This document shows positions 25,790 to 34,027 of a stretch of DNA of 42,569 nt, piece by piece (position 1 is the stretch's first letter; each line of letters starts with the position of its first letter). Below the pieces are notes generated by a model. It ran no database searches, had not been told where the DNA came from, and was given only the letters and a program-made list of their open reading frames with translations. Made by a program: the position numbers and the translations under genes. This DNA is from Acidobacteriota bacterium. Lineage in GTDB: Bacteria > Acidobacteriota > Thermoanaerobaculia > UBA5066. The stretch is from contig JAKPXO010000003.1 in assembly GCA_029567505.1 (NCBI GenBank), positions 1 to 42,569 of the forward strand, in the 5' to 3' direction.

Positions 25790-26455
25790 ATGAGCGAAAA
25801 GAAGAACTGGGGCTCCACCGTCCTCGGCTGGTTCGTCGTCAAGGAGGCGGGGGAGGAGGCTTCTCTCCCCGCGGAGGTGGACGTCCCGGCGGCGGACGGG
25901 GAACCCGCGGCCGCGCCCCCTCCCGGACCGCCGCCCGTCACGTTCGTGAAGGAGCCGCCGAGGGCGGTCGCCGGCCAGGTCGACTTCGACGGCGTCCTGG
26001 ACGCCGCGGGGGTCGACGCCCAGGAGCGCGACCTCTTCGCGAAGGCGCAGGCGCTCCTCGGGGGCCTTCCCCCGGGGACCGACCCGGCCGTGAAGAGGCA
26101 GATCGTCGAGGCGTCGCTGAAGGCGTTCGGCGTCCCCGTCGACAAGATCATCGAGGCGGGCGTCGAGTCGATCCAGGCGCTCGAGGGCTACCTTCGCCGG
26201 ACGGCGGGCGAGACGGCCGACACGGCGCGCGAGGTCCAGACGATCGTCGCCGGGTACGAGCAGAAGATCGCCGAGGCGCGCGCCCTCCTCGACCGGAAAC
26301 TGCAGGAGCAGGCCGCCGTACAGACGAGCTGTAACGCGAGGAAGCTCGAGGTCCAGCAGGTCCTCGAGTTCTTCGGGCAGGAGGAGGTGGCGCGGGTGGT
26401 CCATTCGTCCCCGAAGCTCATCGAGCCGACCGCCCCGCCCGAGAGGAAGGATTAG
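25790..26455 (+). CDS. Unknown helical protein, first gene of the PspA/ABC/AAA locus
   Basis: A 221-residue soluble protein I do not recognise. The N-terminus ([21 protein letters not shown]) is followed by an acidic, Ala/Pro-rich linker to about residue 60. Then comes a helical domain ([27 protein letters not shown]) and a long amphipathic helix ([34 protein letters not shown]) likely to form a coiled coil. Two residues on from a [16 protein letters not shown] segment the tail is short. It ends one base before the PspA-like gene. Position and the predicted coiled coil suggest a partner of the PspA-like protein; this is inference. Confidence 0.75.
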   Translation: MSEKKNWGSTVLGWFVVKEAGEEASLPAEVDVPAADGEPAAAPPPGPPPVTFVKEPPRAVAGQVDFDGVLDAAGVDAQERDLFAKAQALLGGLPPGTDPAVKRQIVEASLKAFGVPVDKIIEAGVESIQALEGYLRRTAGETADTAREVQTIVAGYEQKIAEARALLDRKLQEQAAVQTSCNARKLEVQQVLEFFGQEEVARVVHSSPKLIEPTAPPERKD

Positions 26456-26456
26456 C

Positions 26457-27170
26457 ATGGCCAACGTCGGTTTCTTCGCGAGGCTGGGCAACCTCTGGAA
26501 GGGATTCCTCTCGATCTGGATCTCGGACGTCGAGAAGGAGCACCCGGAGATCGCCTACGAGAACGCCATCAACTCGATGGTGGAGAAGTACACGAAGCTC
26601 AAGACGGCGACCGCGTCGATCATCCGGCGCCGCGAGGACATCGACGAGCGCCTGAAGAAGTCGACGCGCGAGCTCGCGCAGACCGAGGCCGAGCTGAACG
26701 CGGCGGTCGAGACGGCCCAGGACGACCTCGCCGTCATCCTGATCCAGAAGAAGAACCAGCTCGAGGCCGACATCACGGAGATGCGGGCCGACATGGACAC
26801 GGCCTCGAAGGACGCCGAGTCGGCGAAGAGCTCGCTCCTCCAGGTGCAGGGCGAGATCAAGAAGCTGAAGGCCGAGCGCGACACGATGCTCGCGCGAATG
26901 CAGTCGGCGCAGGCCCGGCTGAAGATCCAGGAGCAGCTCGACGGCCTCTCGGTGGACGCCGAGGTGAAGGCGCTCGAGAACGTCCGCGACCACATCAAGA
27001 CGACCGTCGCCGCCGCGAACCTCGGCAAGGAGCTCTCGGAGACCTCGCTCGACGGCCGCCTCGCGGCGCTCAAGACCCAGGCCGGCGACGTGCAGGCCAA
27101 GCAGCAGCTCGCCGAGCTGAAGGCGAAGCGGGCCGCGGCCCAGGCGGCCCAGGGCCAGAAGACGATGTAA
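26457..27170 (+). CDS. PspA/IM30 (ESCRT-III-type) family coiled-coil protein
   Basis: A 237-residue, almost entirely helical protein. The N-terminal amphipathic helix ([21 protein letters not shown]) corresponds to the membrane-binding helix 0 of PspA/Vipp1. It is followed by [21 protein letters not shown], like the PspA P-E-x-x-L motif region. A long charged coiled coil extends to about residue 200, with an Ala/Gln-rich end ([20 protein letters not shown]). PspA-type proteins polymerise on membranes and repair or remodel them. The start is 1 base after the preceding stop, with GAGGAAGG about 9 bases upstream. A strong terminator follows, so the first two genes may be more abundant than those downstream. 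Confidence 0.85.
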   Translation: MANVGFFARLGNLWKGFLSIWISDVEKEHPEIAYENAINSMVEKYTKLKTATASIIRRREDIDERLKKSTRELAQTEAELNAAVETAQDDLAVILIQKKNQLEADITEMRADMDTASKDAESAKSSLLQVQGEIKKLKAERDTMLARMQSAQARLKIQEQLDGLSVDAEVKALENVRDHIKTTVAAANLGKELSETSLDGRLAALKTQAGDVQAKQQLAELKAKRAAAQAAQGQKTM

Positions 27171-27173
27171 GGA

Positions 27174-27205
27174 CGAGCGGCCCCCGCGGGGGCCGCTCGC
27201 GTTTT
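27174..27205 (+). terminator. Intrinsic terminator after the PspA-like gene
   Basis: A GC stem of 11-12 pairs (CGAGCGGCCCCC and complement) ends in GCGTTTT. It lies 4 bases after the stop at 27170 and separates the first two genes from the substrate-binding protein gene. Confidence 0.8.
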
Positions 27206-27269
27206 CGCGGAGAGGGGCCGCGGCGCGATCCGGCGCCGGAGCGGTCGCCCCTCCGCCAGGGAGAGGGAC

Positions 27270-28898
27270 ATGAAGCTCACCCCGTTCGCGAAGCTCTTCA
27301 TCACCGTGGTCGTCCTCGGCGTTCTCGGCTACGCCTTCTGGCACTACAAGGGGGACACCGTCCGGCAGTGGGCGGGAGCCGAGAAGAAGGGAGCCGTCGA
27401 GAGCGCCGGAGTCGACTCCGCCGACTTCGACGCGCTCAAGGGCGCTCCCGCCGACGCCGAACGGGGCAAGGGTTCCGAGGGGGTGACGGGTGCCGCGCTC
27501 ACCGGCTCCGGCAAGCTCGGACGGCCGCTCGTCGTCGCCATCAACACCTGGGCGGGGCATGCCCCCGGCGTCGTCTTCAACGCCGGCATGGACCCGAACC
27601 CCACCTCCTACTACAAGCGGAAGTACGGCCTCGACGTGAAGTTCGTCCTCCTCGAGGACCCGGCGGCCAAGCTCGCCGCGTTCCGGAAGGGCGACGTCGA
27701 CGTCATGTGGAACACCGTCGACAACTGGGCGCGCGAGGCGTCGATCCTCGCCGAGCAGGGGGCGAAGGCGAAGTCGATCCTCCTGCAGGACTGGTCCCGC
27801 GGCGGCGACGGCATCGTCTCGCTCGCCTCGATCAAGTCGATCGAGGACCTCCGCGGGAAGAAGGTCGCCTGCACGCAGTTCACGCCCTCCCACTTCCTGC
27901 TCCTCTACCTCCTGTCGCAGTCGGGCCTCACGCCCGAGGAGCGCGCCGGCGTCGAGAAGGCGATCGTCTTCACGCAGGACGCGCCGGCCGCGGCCGCGAT
28001 GTTCAAGGCGCGGCAGGTCGACGCCGCCGTGACCTGGGAGCCGGACCTCTCCGCCTCCGTCGAGGCGCGGAACGACGCCCACATCCTCGTCTCCACCGCC
28101 GCCGCCACGAACATCATCGCGGACACGCTCTGCGCCCGGCAGGACCTGATCGACTCCTACCCGGAGACCGTCCGCGACTTCGTCCACGGCTGGTTCGACG
28201 GGATCGAGATGATGAAGTCGGACCCGGCAGGCTCCTACGCCGTCGTCGGCAAGGCGCTCAAGCTCGACGAGGAGACCGTCTCCGGGATGCTCTCAGGCCT
28301 CAAGCTCACCCCTTATGCCGACAACGCCCAGTTCTACGGCCTGACGGGCGGCAAGGCCCACTACGAGACCCTCTTCGACACGGCGTTCGTCATCTGGCGG
28401 AAGAAGGGGCTCGTCACGCGGCCGGTCGACGCGAAGGACTGGGCCGACACCCGCTTCCTCGGCGCCCTCGCCGCCGCGTACCAGACGCAGCAGGTCGAGG
28501 AGCCGAAGGTCGCCGCGAAGGCGCCGGCGGCGACGGACCGGGCGATCATCAACAAGCAGATCCAGATCCACTTCACGCCGAACAGCGACGAGATCATGCC
28601 GGGCTCCTTCTTCGTCCTCGACGCCCTCGGCGAGACGATGACCTCGTTCGGGAACACGTACCTGCGCGTCGAGGGGAACACCGACGCGACCGGTAAGGCC
28701 TCGCTGAACATGGCCCTCTCCGAGCGGCGGGCGCTCGCCGTGAAGAACTACGTCCTGACGAACTTCCCGAACATCGAGGCGAGCCGGTTCCAGACGATCG
28801 GGCGCGGCTCGACGAACCCGGTCGCCGACAACACGACCGAGACGGGACGGCAGCTGAACCGCCGGACCGACATCAAGGTCGTCCTCGCGACGAACTGA
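27270..28898 (+). CDS. Substrate-binding protein fused to OmpA peptidoglycan-binding domain
   Basis: A 542-residue fusion. Residues about 5-26 are a hydrophobic span (AKLFITVVVLGVLGYAFWHY) without a clear cleavage site, so probably an inner-membrane anchor. Residues about 88-400 form an NMT1/SsuA/TauA-like periplasmic binding domain (PLVVAINTWAGHAPGVVF, KLAAFRKGDVDVMWNTVDNW, DLRGKKVACTQFTPSHFLL, FKARQVDAAVTWEPD). Residues about 430-542 are an OmpA C-terminal domain (IQIHFTPNSDEIMPGSF, VEGNTDATGKASLNMALSERRA, GRQLNRRTDIKVV), with the Asp and Arg that bind diaminopimelate present. GAGAGGGAC precedes the ATG. Permease and ATPase genes follow. The ligand is unknown. The fusion would hold the receptor between membrane and cell wall. 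Confidence 0.92.
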   Translation: MKLTPFAKLFITVVVLGVLGYAFWHYKGDTVRQWAGAEKKGAVESAGVDSADFDALKGAPADAERGKGSEGVTGAALTGSGKLGRPLVVAINTWAGHAPGVVFNAGMDPNPTSYYKRKYGLDVKFVLLEDPAAKLAAFRKGDVDVMWNTVDNWAREASILAEQGAKAKSILLQDWSRGGDGIVSLASIKSIEDLRGKKVACTQFTPSHFLLLYLLSQSGLTPEERAGVEKAIVFTQDAPAAAAMFKARQVDAAVTWEPDLSASVEARNDAHILVSTAAATNIIADTLCARQDLIDSYPETVRDFVHGWFDGIEMMKSDPAGSYAVVGKALKLDEETVSGMLSGLKLTPYADNAQFYGLTGGKAHYETLFDTAFVIWRKKGLVTRPVDAKDWADTRFLGALAAAYQTQQVEEPKVAAKAPAATDRAIINKQIQIHFTPNSDEIMPGSFFVLDALGETMTSFGNTYLRVEGNTDATGKASLNMALSERRALAVKNYVLTNFPNIEASRFQTIGRGSTNPVADNTTETGRQLNRRTDIKVVLATN

Positions 28899-28904
28899 AA
28901 CGAT

Positions 28905-28941
28905 CGCGGGGGGTTCTCGATCCCCCCGCGCCCCCCACCGG
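28905..28941 (+). repeat. GC-rich palindromic repeat, intact copy
   Basis: It starts 7 bases after the stop at 28898. CGCGGGGGG and CCCCCCGCG make a perfect 9-pair stem around the loop TTCTCGAT, followed by CCCCCCACCGG. The same unit follows the gene ending at 11556, also 6-7 bases after the stop. Confidence 0.85.
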
Positions 28942-28965
28942 AGACCGGTATAGGGGGCGGGTACC

Positions 28966-28991
28966 CGGGAGGCGCGGCGACGCGCCTCCCG
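28966..28991 (+). terminator. Strong hairpin between binding-protein and permease genes
   Basis: CGGGAGGCGCG pairs perfectly with its complement around a GCGA tetraloop (11 pairs), 19 bases before the permease ribosome binding site. There is no T run. It could stabilise the upstream message or reduce readthrough so that the binding protein exceeds the permease. Confidence 0.5.
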
Positions 28992-29021
28992 CGCCGGGAG
29001 ACGAGGCAGGAGGGGAATGGC

Positions 29022-29819
29022 TTGAGCAACCGTGGACTCTTCGCGCTCCGGGCGCCGCTCCCGAAGCGGACGGCGCTCGTCCTCGGCTTCGTCATGCCGG
29101 CGCTCGTCCTCGCCGTCTGGTGCGTCCTGAGCTACGGCGGTCTCGCGCCGGCCGACTTCCTCCCCTCGCCGACGGAGGTCGTCCGCGGCACGCTCCAGCT
29201 CTTCCTGCAGCACGACCTCTGGAGGGCGATCCTCGTCTCCACGAGGCGGATCGCGCTCGCGTTCCTCATCGCCTCGGCGGTCGCGCTCCCGCTCGGCGTC
29301 CTGATGGGGGCGTTCACCCCGGTGAACAGGCTCTTCGAGCCGATCGTCGCCCCGCTCCGGTACATGCCGATCTCGGCCTTCATCCCGCTCCTCATCCTCT
29401 GGTTCGGGATCTACGAGAAGCAGAAGATCGCGTTCCTCTTCCTCGGCGTCTTCGTCTACCTCCTCCCCGTCGTCGTCACGGCGATCCGCACGGTCCCCGA
29501 GGAGTACGTCCAGACGGCGATGACGCTCGGCGCCACGCGAGGGCAGGTGATCCGGACCGTCCTCCTCCCGGCGGCGGCTCCCGAGATCTTCGATTCCTTC
29601 CGCGTCATGAACGCGATCTCCTGGACCTACGTCATCCTCGCCGAGGCGGTGAACCCCGAGCACGGCCTCGGCTACATGGTCGAGCTCGCCCGGACGCACC
29701 AGAAGGCTTCCTGGTCGTTCGCCGGCCTTCTCGTGATCGGCGGCATCGGCCTCCTGACCGACTTCCTCATCTCGTCGGTCTCGCGCCTCCTGTTCCGCTG
29801 GCGCGAGGTGAACGCGTGA
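29022..29819 (+). CDS. ABC transporter permease (SsuC/TauC family)
   Basis: A 265-residue permease with six predicted membrane spans, of the binding-protein-dependent BPD_transp_1 type. The family N-terminus FLPSPTEVVRGTLQLF and the cytoplasmic EAA-loop equivalent PEEYVQTAMTLGATRGQVIRTVLLPAAAPEIF are clear. The start is TTG at 29022 with AGGAGGGG at 29009-29016. An ATG at 29017 cannot be used, because it reads ATG-GCT-TGA. The permease overlaps the ATPase gene by four bases. Confidence 0.93.
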   Translation: MSNRGLFALRAPLPKRTALVLGFVMPALVLAVWCVLSYGGLAPADFLPSPTEVVRGTLQLFLQHDLWRAILVSTRRIALAFLIASAVALPLGVLMGAFTPVNRLFEPIVAPLRYMPISAFIPLLILWFGIYEKQKIAFLFLGVFVYLLPVVVTAIRTVPEEYVQTAMTLGATRGQVIRTVLLPAAAPEIFDSFRVMNAISWTYVILAEAVNPEHGLGYMVELARTHQKASWSFAGLLVIGGIGLLTDFLISSVSRLLFRWREVNA

Positions 29820-30622
29820 GCGCCGCCGCGCCGGCCGCCGTCCCGCGGCTCTCGGTGAAGGACCTCTCCGTCACGTACATCGGGCGGGGAGGCGAGAAGA
29901 CCGAGGCCGTCCGCGACGTCTCCTTCGACATCGCCGACAAGCCCGGCGCCGGGGAGATCGTCGTCTTCCTCGGCCCCTCCGGGTGCGGCAAGTCGACGAT
30001 CCTGAAGGCCGTCGCCGGCCTCCTGCCGCCGACGAAGGGGGAGGTCCTCCTCGACGGGCAGCCGATCGGGGGCCCCTCGCAGGACCGCGGGATGGTCTTC
30101 CAGGCCTACACGTCGTTCGGCTGGCTCACCGTCCAGGAGAACGTCGAGTACGGCCTGAAGCTCCGGGGCGTCGCCGCGAAGGAGCGCGGCGACCGCGCGC
30201 GCGAGGTCCTGAAGGAGGTCGGCCTCCTCGACTTCGCGAAGCGGTTCCCGAAGGACCTCTCGGGCGGGATGAAGCAGCGGGTCGCCATCGCGCGGACGCT
30301 CGTGAACAAGCCGCGCGTCGTCCTGATGGACGAGCCGTTCGGCGCGCTCGACCCGATGACGCGGTGGGGGATGCAGGGGCTCCTCCTCGACGTCTCGAGG
30401 ATCGAGGACAACACGATCCTCTTCGTGACGCACGACGTCTCCGAGGCGGTCTACCTCGCCGACACCTGCTACGTCCTCTCCTCCCGCCCGGCCCGGATCC
30501 TCCACCGGGTCGACGTCCCGAATTTCGCGGAGCGGGACGTCCACTTGAAGTCGACGGACGAGTTCCGGGCGATCGAGAAGAAGCTCCTCGACATGCTCTA
30601 CGCCCCGCAGCCGGCGGGCTAG
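29816..30622 (+). CDS. ABC transporter ATP-binding protein (SsuB/TauB family)
   Basis: A 268-residue ABC ATPase. Walker A GPSGCGKST is near residue 51, followed by Q-loop MVFQAYTSFGWLTVQENV, signature DLSGGMKQRVAIARTL, Walker B VVLMDEPFGALD and switch His in LFVTHDVSEAVYL. The Q-loop insertion and C-terminus fit the nitrate/sulfonate/taurine importer group. The GTG start overlaps the permease stop (GTGA). With the anchored binding protein it would complete an importer, although coupling to the PspA and AAA proteins raises the option of a mechanical or sensing role. Confidence 0.95.
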   Translation: MSAAAPAAVPRLSVKDLSVTYIGRGGEKTEAVRDVSFDIADKPGAGEIVVFLGPSGCGKSTILKAVAGLLPPTKGEVLLDGQPIGGPSQDRGMVFQAYTSFGWLTVQENVEYGLKLRGVAAKERGDRAREVLKEVGLLDFAKRFPKDLSGGMKQRVAIARTLVNKPRVVLMDEPFGALDPMTRWGMQGLLLDVSRIEDNTILFVTHDVSEAVYLADTCYVLSSRPARILHRVDVPNFAERDVHLKSTDEFRAIEKKLLDMLYAPQPAG

Positions 30623-30633
30623 GACGGGGCACG

Positions 30634-31560
30634 GTGGCGGAGCAGCAGGTCCCCCGGAACCGCTCCGCGGCGCAGAGGTCCGCGGCCCGGTCGGGCGTCT
30701 CGCCGGCCGTGCGCGCGGCCGCGAAGGAGACCGCGGTCGACCTGCTGAAGGGAAGGGCGGCCGACACGGTCTTCGGCGCCCAGCCGTCCTACGTGAAAGC
30801 CGCGTTCCTCAACCCCTACAACCTCTCCCTCCTCGGGGGAGCGGCGGCCGCGTCGCTCCTGACGCTGAACCCGCTCCCGATCCTCGGCGCCCTCGGCCTC
30901 GAGGCGCTCTGGCTCCTCTGGGCCCCCGACAGCAAGCGCCTCCGCCACCTCCTCTGGGACCCGCGCTTCGCGAAGCTTCGCGAGGCGATCGAGGCCGAGG
31001 AACGGAGGAAGCGGATCGCGGTCCTGCCGGAGCACGACCGGGAGAGGGTCGAGGCGCTCGTCGCCCGCCGCAGGGAGATCGAGCGGCTCGCCGCGCAGAA
31101 CCCGACGTTCACGGGCGAGCTCCTCCGGGGCGAGCTCGTGAAGACGGACCGTCTCGTCGACGCCTTCGTCGAGATGGCCCTCACCTGCGCCCGCTACCGC
31201 TCCTACCTCGACTCCGTCGACGCGCGGGCCCTCGAGCGGGACGTCGAGCGCTACGCGGCCGAGGTCCGCCGGGGGGACCCCGAGGACCAGCGGACCGAGA
31301 TCTCGCAGAAGAACCTCGCGATCGTCGTGAAGCGTCAGGAGCGGATGCGGGAGATCGACCACTACCTCGCCGTCGCCCGCGGCCAGCTCGACCTGATCGA
31401 GAACACGTTCCAGCTCATCGCCGACCAGATCGTCACGATGCAGTCGCCGAAGGAGCTCTCGGGCCAGCTCGACGAGCTCCTCGAGGGGGTCGAGGCGATC
31501 AAGCAGTCGGCGCGCGACACCGAGGCGATGCTCGAGGCCTCCGGCCTCTCGAACCCGTGA
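30634..31560 (+). CDS. Unknown membrane-associated coiled-coil protein
   Basis: A 308-residue protein I do not recognise. After a basic, Ala-rich start, residues about 63-95 contain a hydrophobic hairpin (LSLLGGAAAASLLTLNPLPILGALGLEALWLLW) that could cross or dip into the membrane twice. The rest is charged and helical: AKLREAIEAEERRKRIAVLPEHDRERVEALVARRREIERLA, then LERDVERYAAEVRRG, then a long C-terminal helix pair ending TEAMLEASGLSNP. The GTG start at 30634 is 11 bases after the ATPase stop; its own stop overlaps the next gene (GTGA). It is probably a membrane-tethered adaptor for the AAA and PspA-like proteins. This is inference. Confidence 0.78.
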   Translation: MAEQQVPRNRSAAQRSAARSGVSPAVRAAAKETAVDLLKGRAADTVFGAQPSYVKAAFLNPYNLSLLGGAAAASLLTLNPLPILGALGLEALWLLWAPDSKRLRHLLWDPRFAKLREAIEAEERRKRIAVLPEHDRERVEALVARRREIERLAAQNPTFTGELLRGELVKTDRLVDAFVEMALTCARYRSYLDSVDARALERDVERYAAEVRRGDPEDQRTEISQKNLAIVVKRQERMREIDHYLAVARGQLDLIENTFQLIADQIVTMQSPKELSGQLDELLEGVEAIKQSARDTEAMLEASGLSNP

Positions 31561-32108
31561 ACGAGGGACCCGGTCCCTCCGGGGAGCGCCTCCGCGCCGC
31601 GTTCGACGCGGTGCACGACCTCCTCGAGTCGAGGTACGGGATCCCCGTGAGGATCGCCGACGTCCTCGACCCGAACACCGGCGACTTCGACGGCTTCGAG
31701 ATTGCCGTCGACCACGACCAGGAGGTCGACGTCGCGCTCTTCGTCCTCGCCCACCTCTTCGGGCACACGGTCCAGTGGAACGTGTCGGAGGAGCTCCGGG
31801 AGCTCGGGATCGCGGCCTCGTCGCTCGACGCGAGCCCGGGCCCCGAGCGGCTCGAGGCGATCCGACGCTACGAGCGGGAAGCCTCTGAGTACGCCCTGGC
31901 GCTCTTTCACGAGGCGGGCGTCGAGGACCTCGACGCGTGGCTCTCGGACTGGGCCGAGGCCGACTGGCGCTACCTTTCCGCGGCCTACGCCGGGAAGGCG
32001 CTTCCCGGGGAGTTCCGCGCCCACCTTCGCCCGGGGGCCGCCCTCCTCGTCCCGCGCTCAATCCCCCCGTTCCAGCCGACCCGCTGGGTCTCGCGCTACT
32101 CGTTCTGA
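31557..32108 (+). CDS. Zinc-peptidase-like (ImmA/IrrE-like) protein lacking catalytic Glu
   Basis: A 183-residue soluble protein. The helix FVLAHLFGHTVQWN has His66 and His70 in the HxxxH spacing of gluzincins, but Leu stands where the catalytic Glu of HExxH should be. About 36 residues later RYEREASEYALALF (Glu106, Glu108, Ala109) resembles the third-ligand helix of M78/ImmA-IrrE peptidases. The N-terminal part (LLESRYGIPVRIADV and FDGFEIAVDHDQEVDVAL) matches the small beta sheet before that helix. It probably keeps the fold and perhaps zinc without normal proteolysis. It is coupled to the preceding coiled-coil gene by a GTGA overlap, and the AAA gene follows 13 bases later. Confidence 0.65.
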   Translation: MNEGPGPSGERLRAAFDAVHDLLESRYGIPVRIADVLDPNTGDFDGFEIAVDHDQEVDVALFVLAHLFGHTVQWNVSEELRELGIAASSLDASPGPERLEAIRRYEREASEYALALFHEAGVEDLDAWLSDWAEADWRYLSAAYAGKALPGEFRAHLRPGAALLVPRSIPPFQPTRWVSRYSF

Positions 32109-32121
32109 CCAAGGAGCCGCC

Positions 32122-33972
32122 ATGGCCGAAGCCCGCATCCTCCCCGCCTGGGCCGAAGACCTCCGCCGCCGCTACCTGCGCAACGAGGCGGTCCTCTTCG
32201 TCCTCCACGGGAACGTCCACGACCTCGTCCTCGTCGACGGCGCCCTGAGGCCGCTGACCGAGTTCCTCACGGACGTCTTCTGGAAGGACGTGAGGGACAC
32301 GATCGCCGTCTACAACCTCGCGACGGGTGTCCGCTTTCCGAAGAAGGCGAAGGAGGCGGAGGCGCAGGCCGAGCTGATGCGGGAGGCGCCGCGCGAGAAG
32401 GCGCTCGCCGGCCTCGAGCGGCTCCTCGTCACCTCGCGGAAGGTCGGTGTCGTCGTCGAGTACGCCGAGACGATCGCCCCCTCCGGCGACCCGTCGTTCC
32501 AGGGGGACCTCGACCGCGCCTCCATCGTCACGCTCCACCGCTGGTCGTTCCTCCCGCAGATCGAGAAGCAGGACAACGTCGTCCTCCTCGTCGCCGAGAA
32601 CCTCGCCGAGCTCTCGCCGAAGCTCGTCTCGAACCCGAAGGTCGCCGTCGTCGACGTCCCGATGCCCGACCGCGAGACCCGACGGGCCGCGGCGCGGATC
32701 GTCGACCCGCGCCTGACCGAGAGGGAGGCCGAGCGCTACGCCGACCTGACGGCGGGCCTGAAGCTCCTCCAGATCGAGGCGATCCTCGCCCCGCCCCCGC
32801 CCGCCGAGGAGGACCGCGCCGAGCGCGAGGCCTTCATCGCCGGCCTCCTCGGCACCGCGGCCGACGCTGCCGAGCGGGCCAAGAAGCTCTCCCAGCTCAC
32901 CGCGGGCCTCACGCGCGACGAGATCCGCGCCCTCCTCGCTCCCGGCGCCGCCGACCCGGCCGTTGCGGCCGCGGCCGACGCGGCCGAGCGGGCGCGGAAG
33001 GAGGTCGACCGCCTCATCTCGAAGAGGAAGCGGGAGATCCTCGAGCGGGAGTGCTTCGGCCTCGTCGAGTTCGTCGAGCCGGGGCACGACTTCTCCGTCG
33101 TCGGCGGGATGGACGAGGTGAAGAAGGACCTCCTCGTCCTGGCCGACAACATCCGCGAGGGGCGGCGGAGCCGCGTCCCGATGGGGATCCTCTTCACCGG
33201 CCCGATGGGGACGGGGAAGACGTTCGTCGCCGAGGCGTTCGCGAAGGAGTGCGGCCTCCCGACGATCAAGCTGAAGAACTTCCGCTCCAAGTGGGTCGGG
33301 GCGACCGAGGGGAACCTCGAGCGGATCCTGACCGTCATCAAGGCGATCGGGCAGGTCGTCGTCATCATCGACGAGGGGGACCGGGCGTTCGGGAACACCG
33401 ACAGCGAAGGGGACGGAGGGACCTCGAGCCGCGTCATCGCGCGGATCAAGGAGTTCATGTCCGACACCTCGAACCGGGGCCGGATCCTCTTCCTCGTCAT
33501 GACGAACCGCCCCGACAAGCTGGACGTCGACCTGAAGCGCGCGGGGCGCCTCGACCGGAAGATCCCGTTCCTCTACTCGCAGGCGCCCGAGGAGGTCGAG
33601 GCGGTCGCGAAGGCGCTCGTGAAGAAGAACAAGGTGAGGTCGGACGTCGACCTCGCGACGATCCGCGACACCTTCTCCGCGAAGCTCGTCGGCTACAGCA
33701 ACGCCGACGTCGAGGCGGTCGTCCTGATGGCGAACGACGACGCCGCCCGCGAGGCGGGGGGCGACGCGCCCGTCACCGCCGAGCACTTCGTGAAGGCGGC
33801 CTCCGACTACTTTCCCTCGCGCGACGCGGAGCTCCTCGAGTACATGGAGCTCCTTGCCGTCTTCGAGGCCTCGAGCCGCAGGCTCCTTCCGGCCAAGTAC
33901 GCCCACATGACGCCGGAGGAGCTCGACGTGAGGCTCCGGCTGCTGAGGGCGACGGTCGGGACGCGGAGGTAG
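32122..33972 (+). CDS. Classic-clade AAA ATPase with degenerate N-terminal AAA-like region
   Basis: A 616-residue protein. Residues 310-616 form an active classic AAA module: [13 protein letters not shown], Walker A GPMGTGKT (360-367), pore-type segment [14 protein letters not shown], Walker B VVIIDEGD (413-420), second region of homology [20 protein letters not shown] (460-479) with two arginine-finger candidates, and sensor-2 region SNADVEAVV. The first 300 residues ([41 protein letters not shown]) look like an inactive AAA/Ycf46-like N-domain. AAGGAG at 32111-32116 sets the start. The clade includes Vps4, katanin, FtsH and Cdc48. Beside a PspA-type (ESCRT-III-like) gene it could be the remodelling motor. 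Confidence 0.9.
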   Translation: MAEARILPAWAEDLRRRYLRNEAVLFVLHGNVHDLVLVDGALRPLTEFLTDVFWKDVRDTIAVYNLATGVRFPKKAKEAEAQAELMREAPREKALAGLERLLVTSRKVGVVVEYAETIAPSGDPSFQGDLDRASIVTLHRWSFLPQIEKQDNVVLLVAENLAELSPKLVSNPKVAVVDVPMPDRETRRAAARIVDPRLTEREAERYADLTAGLKLLQIEAILAPPPPAEEDRAEREAFIAGLLGTAADAAERAKKLSQLTAGLTRDEIRALLAPGAADPAVAAAADAAERARKEVDRLISKRKREILERECFGLVEFVEPGHDFSVVGGMDEVKKDLLVLADNIREGRRSRVPMGILFTGPMGTGKTFVAEAFAKECGLPTIKLKNFRSKWVGATEGNLERILTVIKAIGQVVVIIDEGDRAFGNTDSEGDGGTSSRVIARIKEFMSDTSNRGRILFLVMTNRPDKLDVDLKRAGRLDRKIPFLYSQAPEEVEAVAKALVKKNKVRSDVDLATIRDTFSAKLVGYSNADVEAVVLMANDDAAREAGGDAPVTAEHFVKAASDYFPSRDAELLEYMELLAVFEASSRRLLPAKYAHMTPEELDVRLRLLRATVGTRR

Positions 33973-34015
33973 ACCGCGCCGGCGTGCCGGACGCGGAGGA
34001 GGTGGGCGGGGGCGC

Positions 34016-34021
34016 TAGACT
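34016..34021 (+). promoter_or_regulatory. Putative -10 element for leaderless Uma2-family gene
   Basis: TAGACT ends 6 bases before the GTG at 34028, and there is no ribosome binding site between them. The predicted transcription start coincides with the start codon. Confidence 0.45.
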
Positions 34022-34027
34022 TCCCCC

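Noticed and set aside
29017-29025. ATG-GCT-TGA mini-frame just before the permease
   Set aside because: It stops after two codons. The TTG at 29022 has a properly spaced AGGAGGGG. Possible but unsupported as a regulatory mini-gene.
30619-33906. Open frame of 1095 codons on the minus strand opposite the coiled-coil, peptidase-like and AAA genes
   Set aside because: Its protein is Arg/Asp/Glu/Gly-rich with no domain. It mirrors codon bias of the real genes, as do many other long antisense frames in this very GC-rich window.
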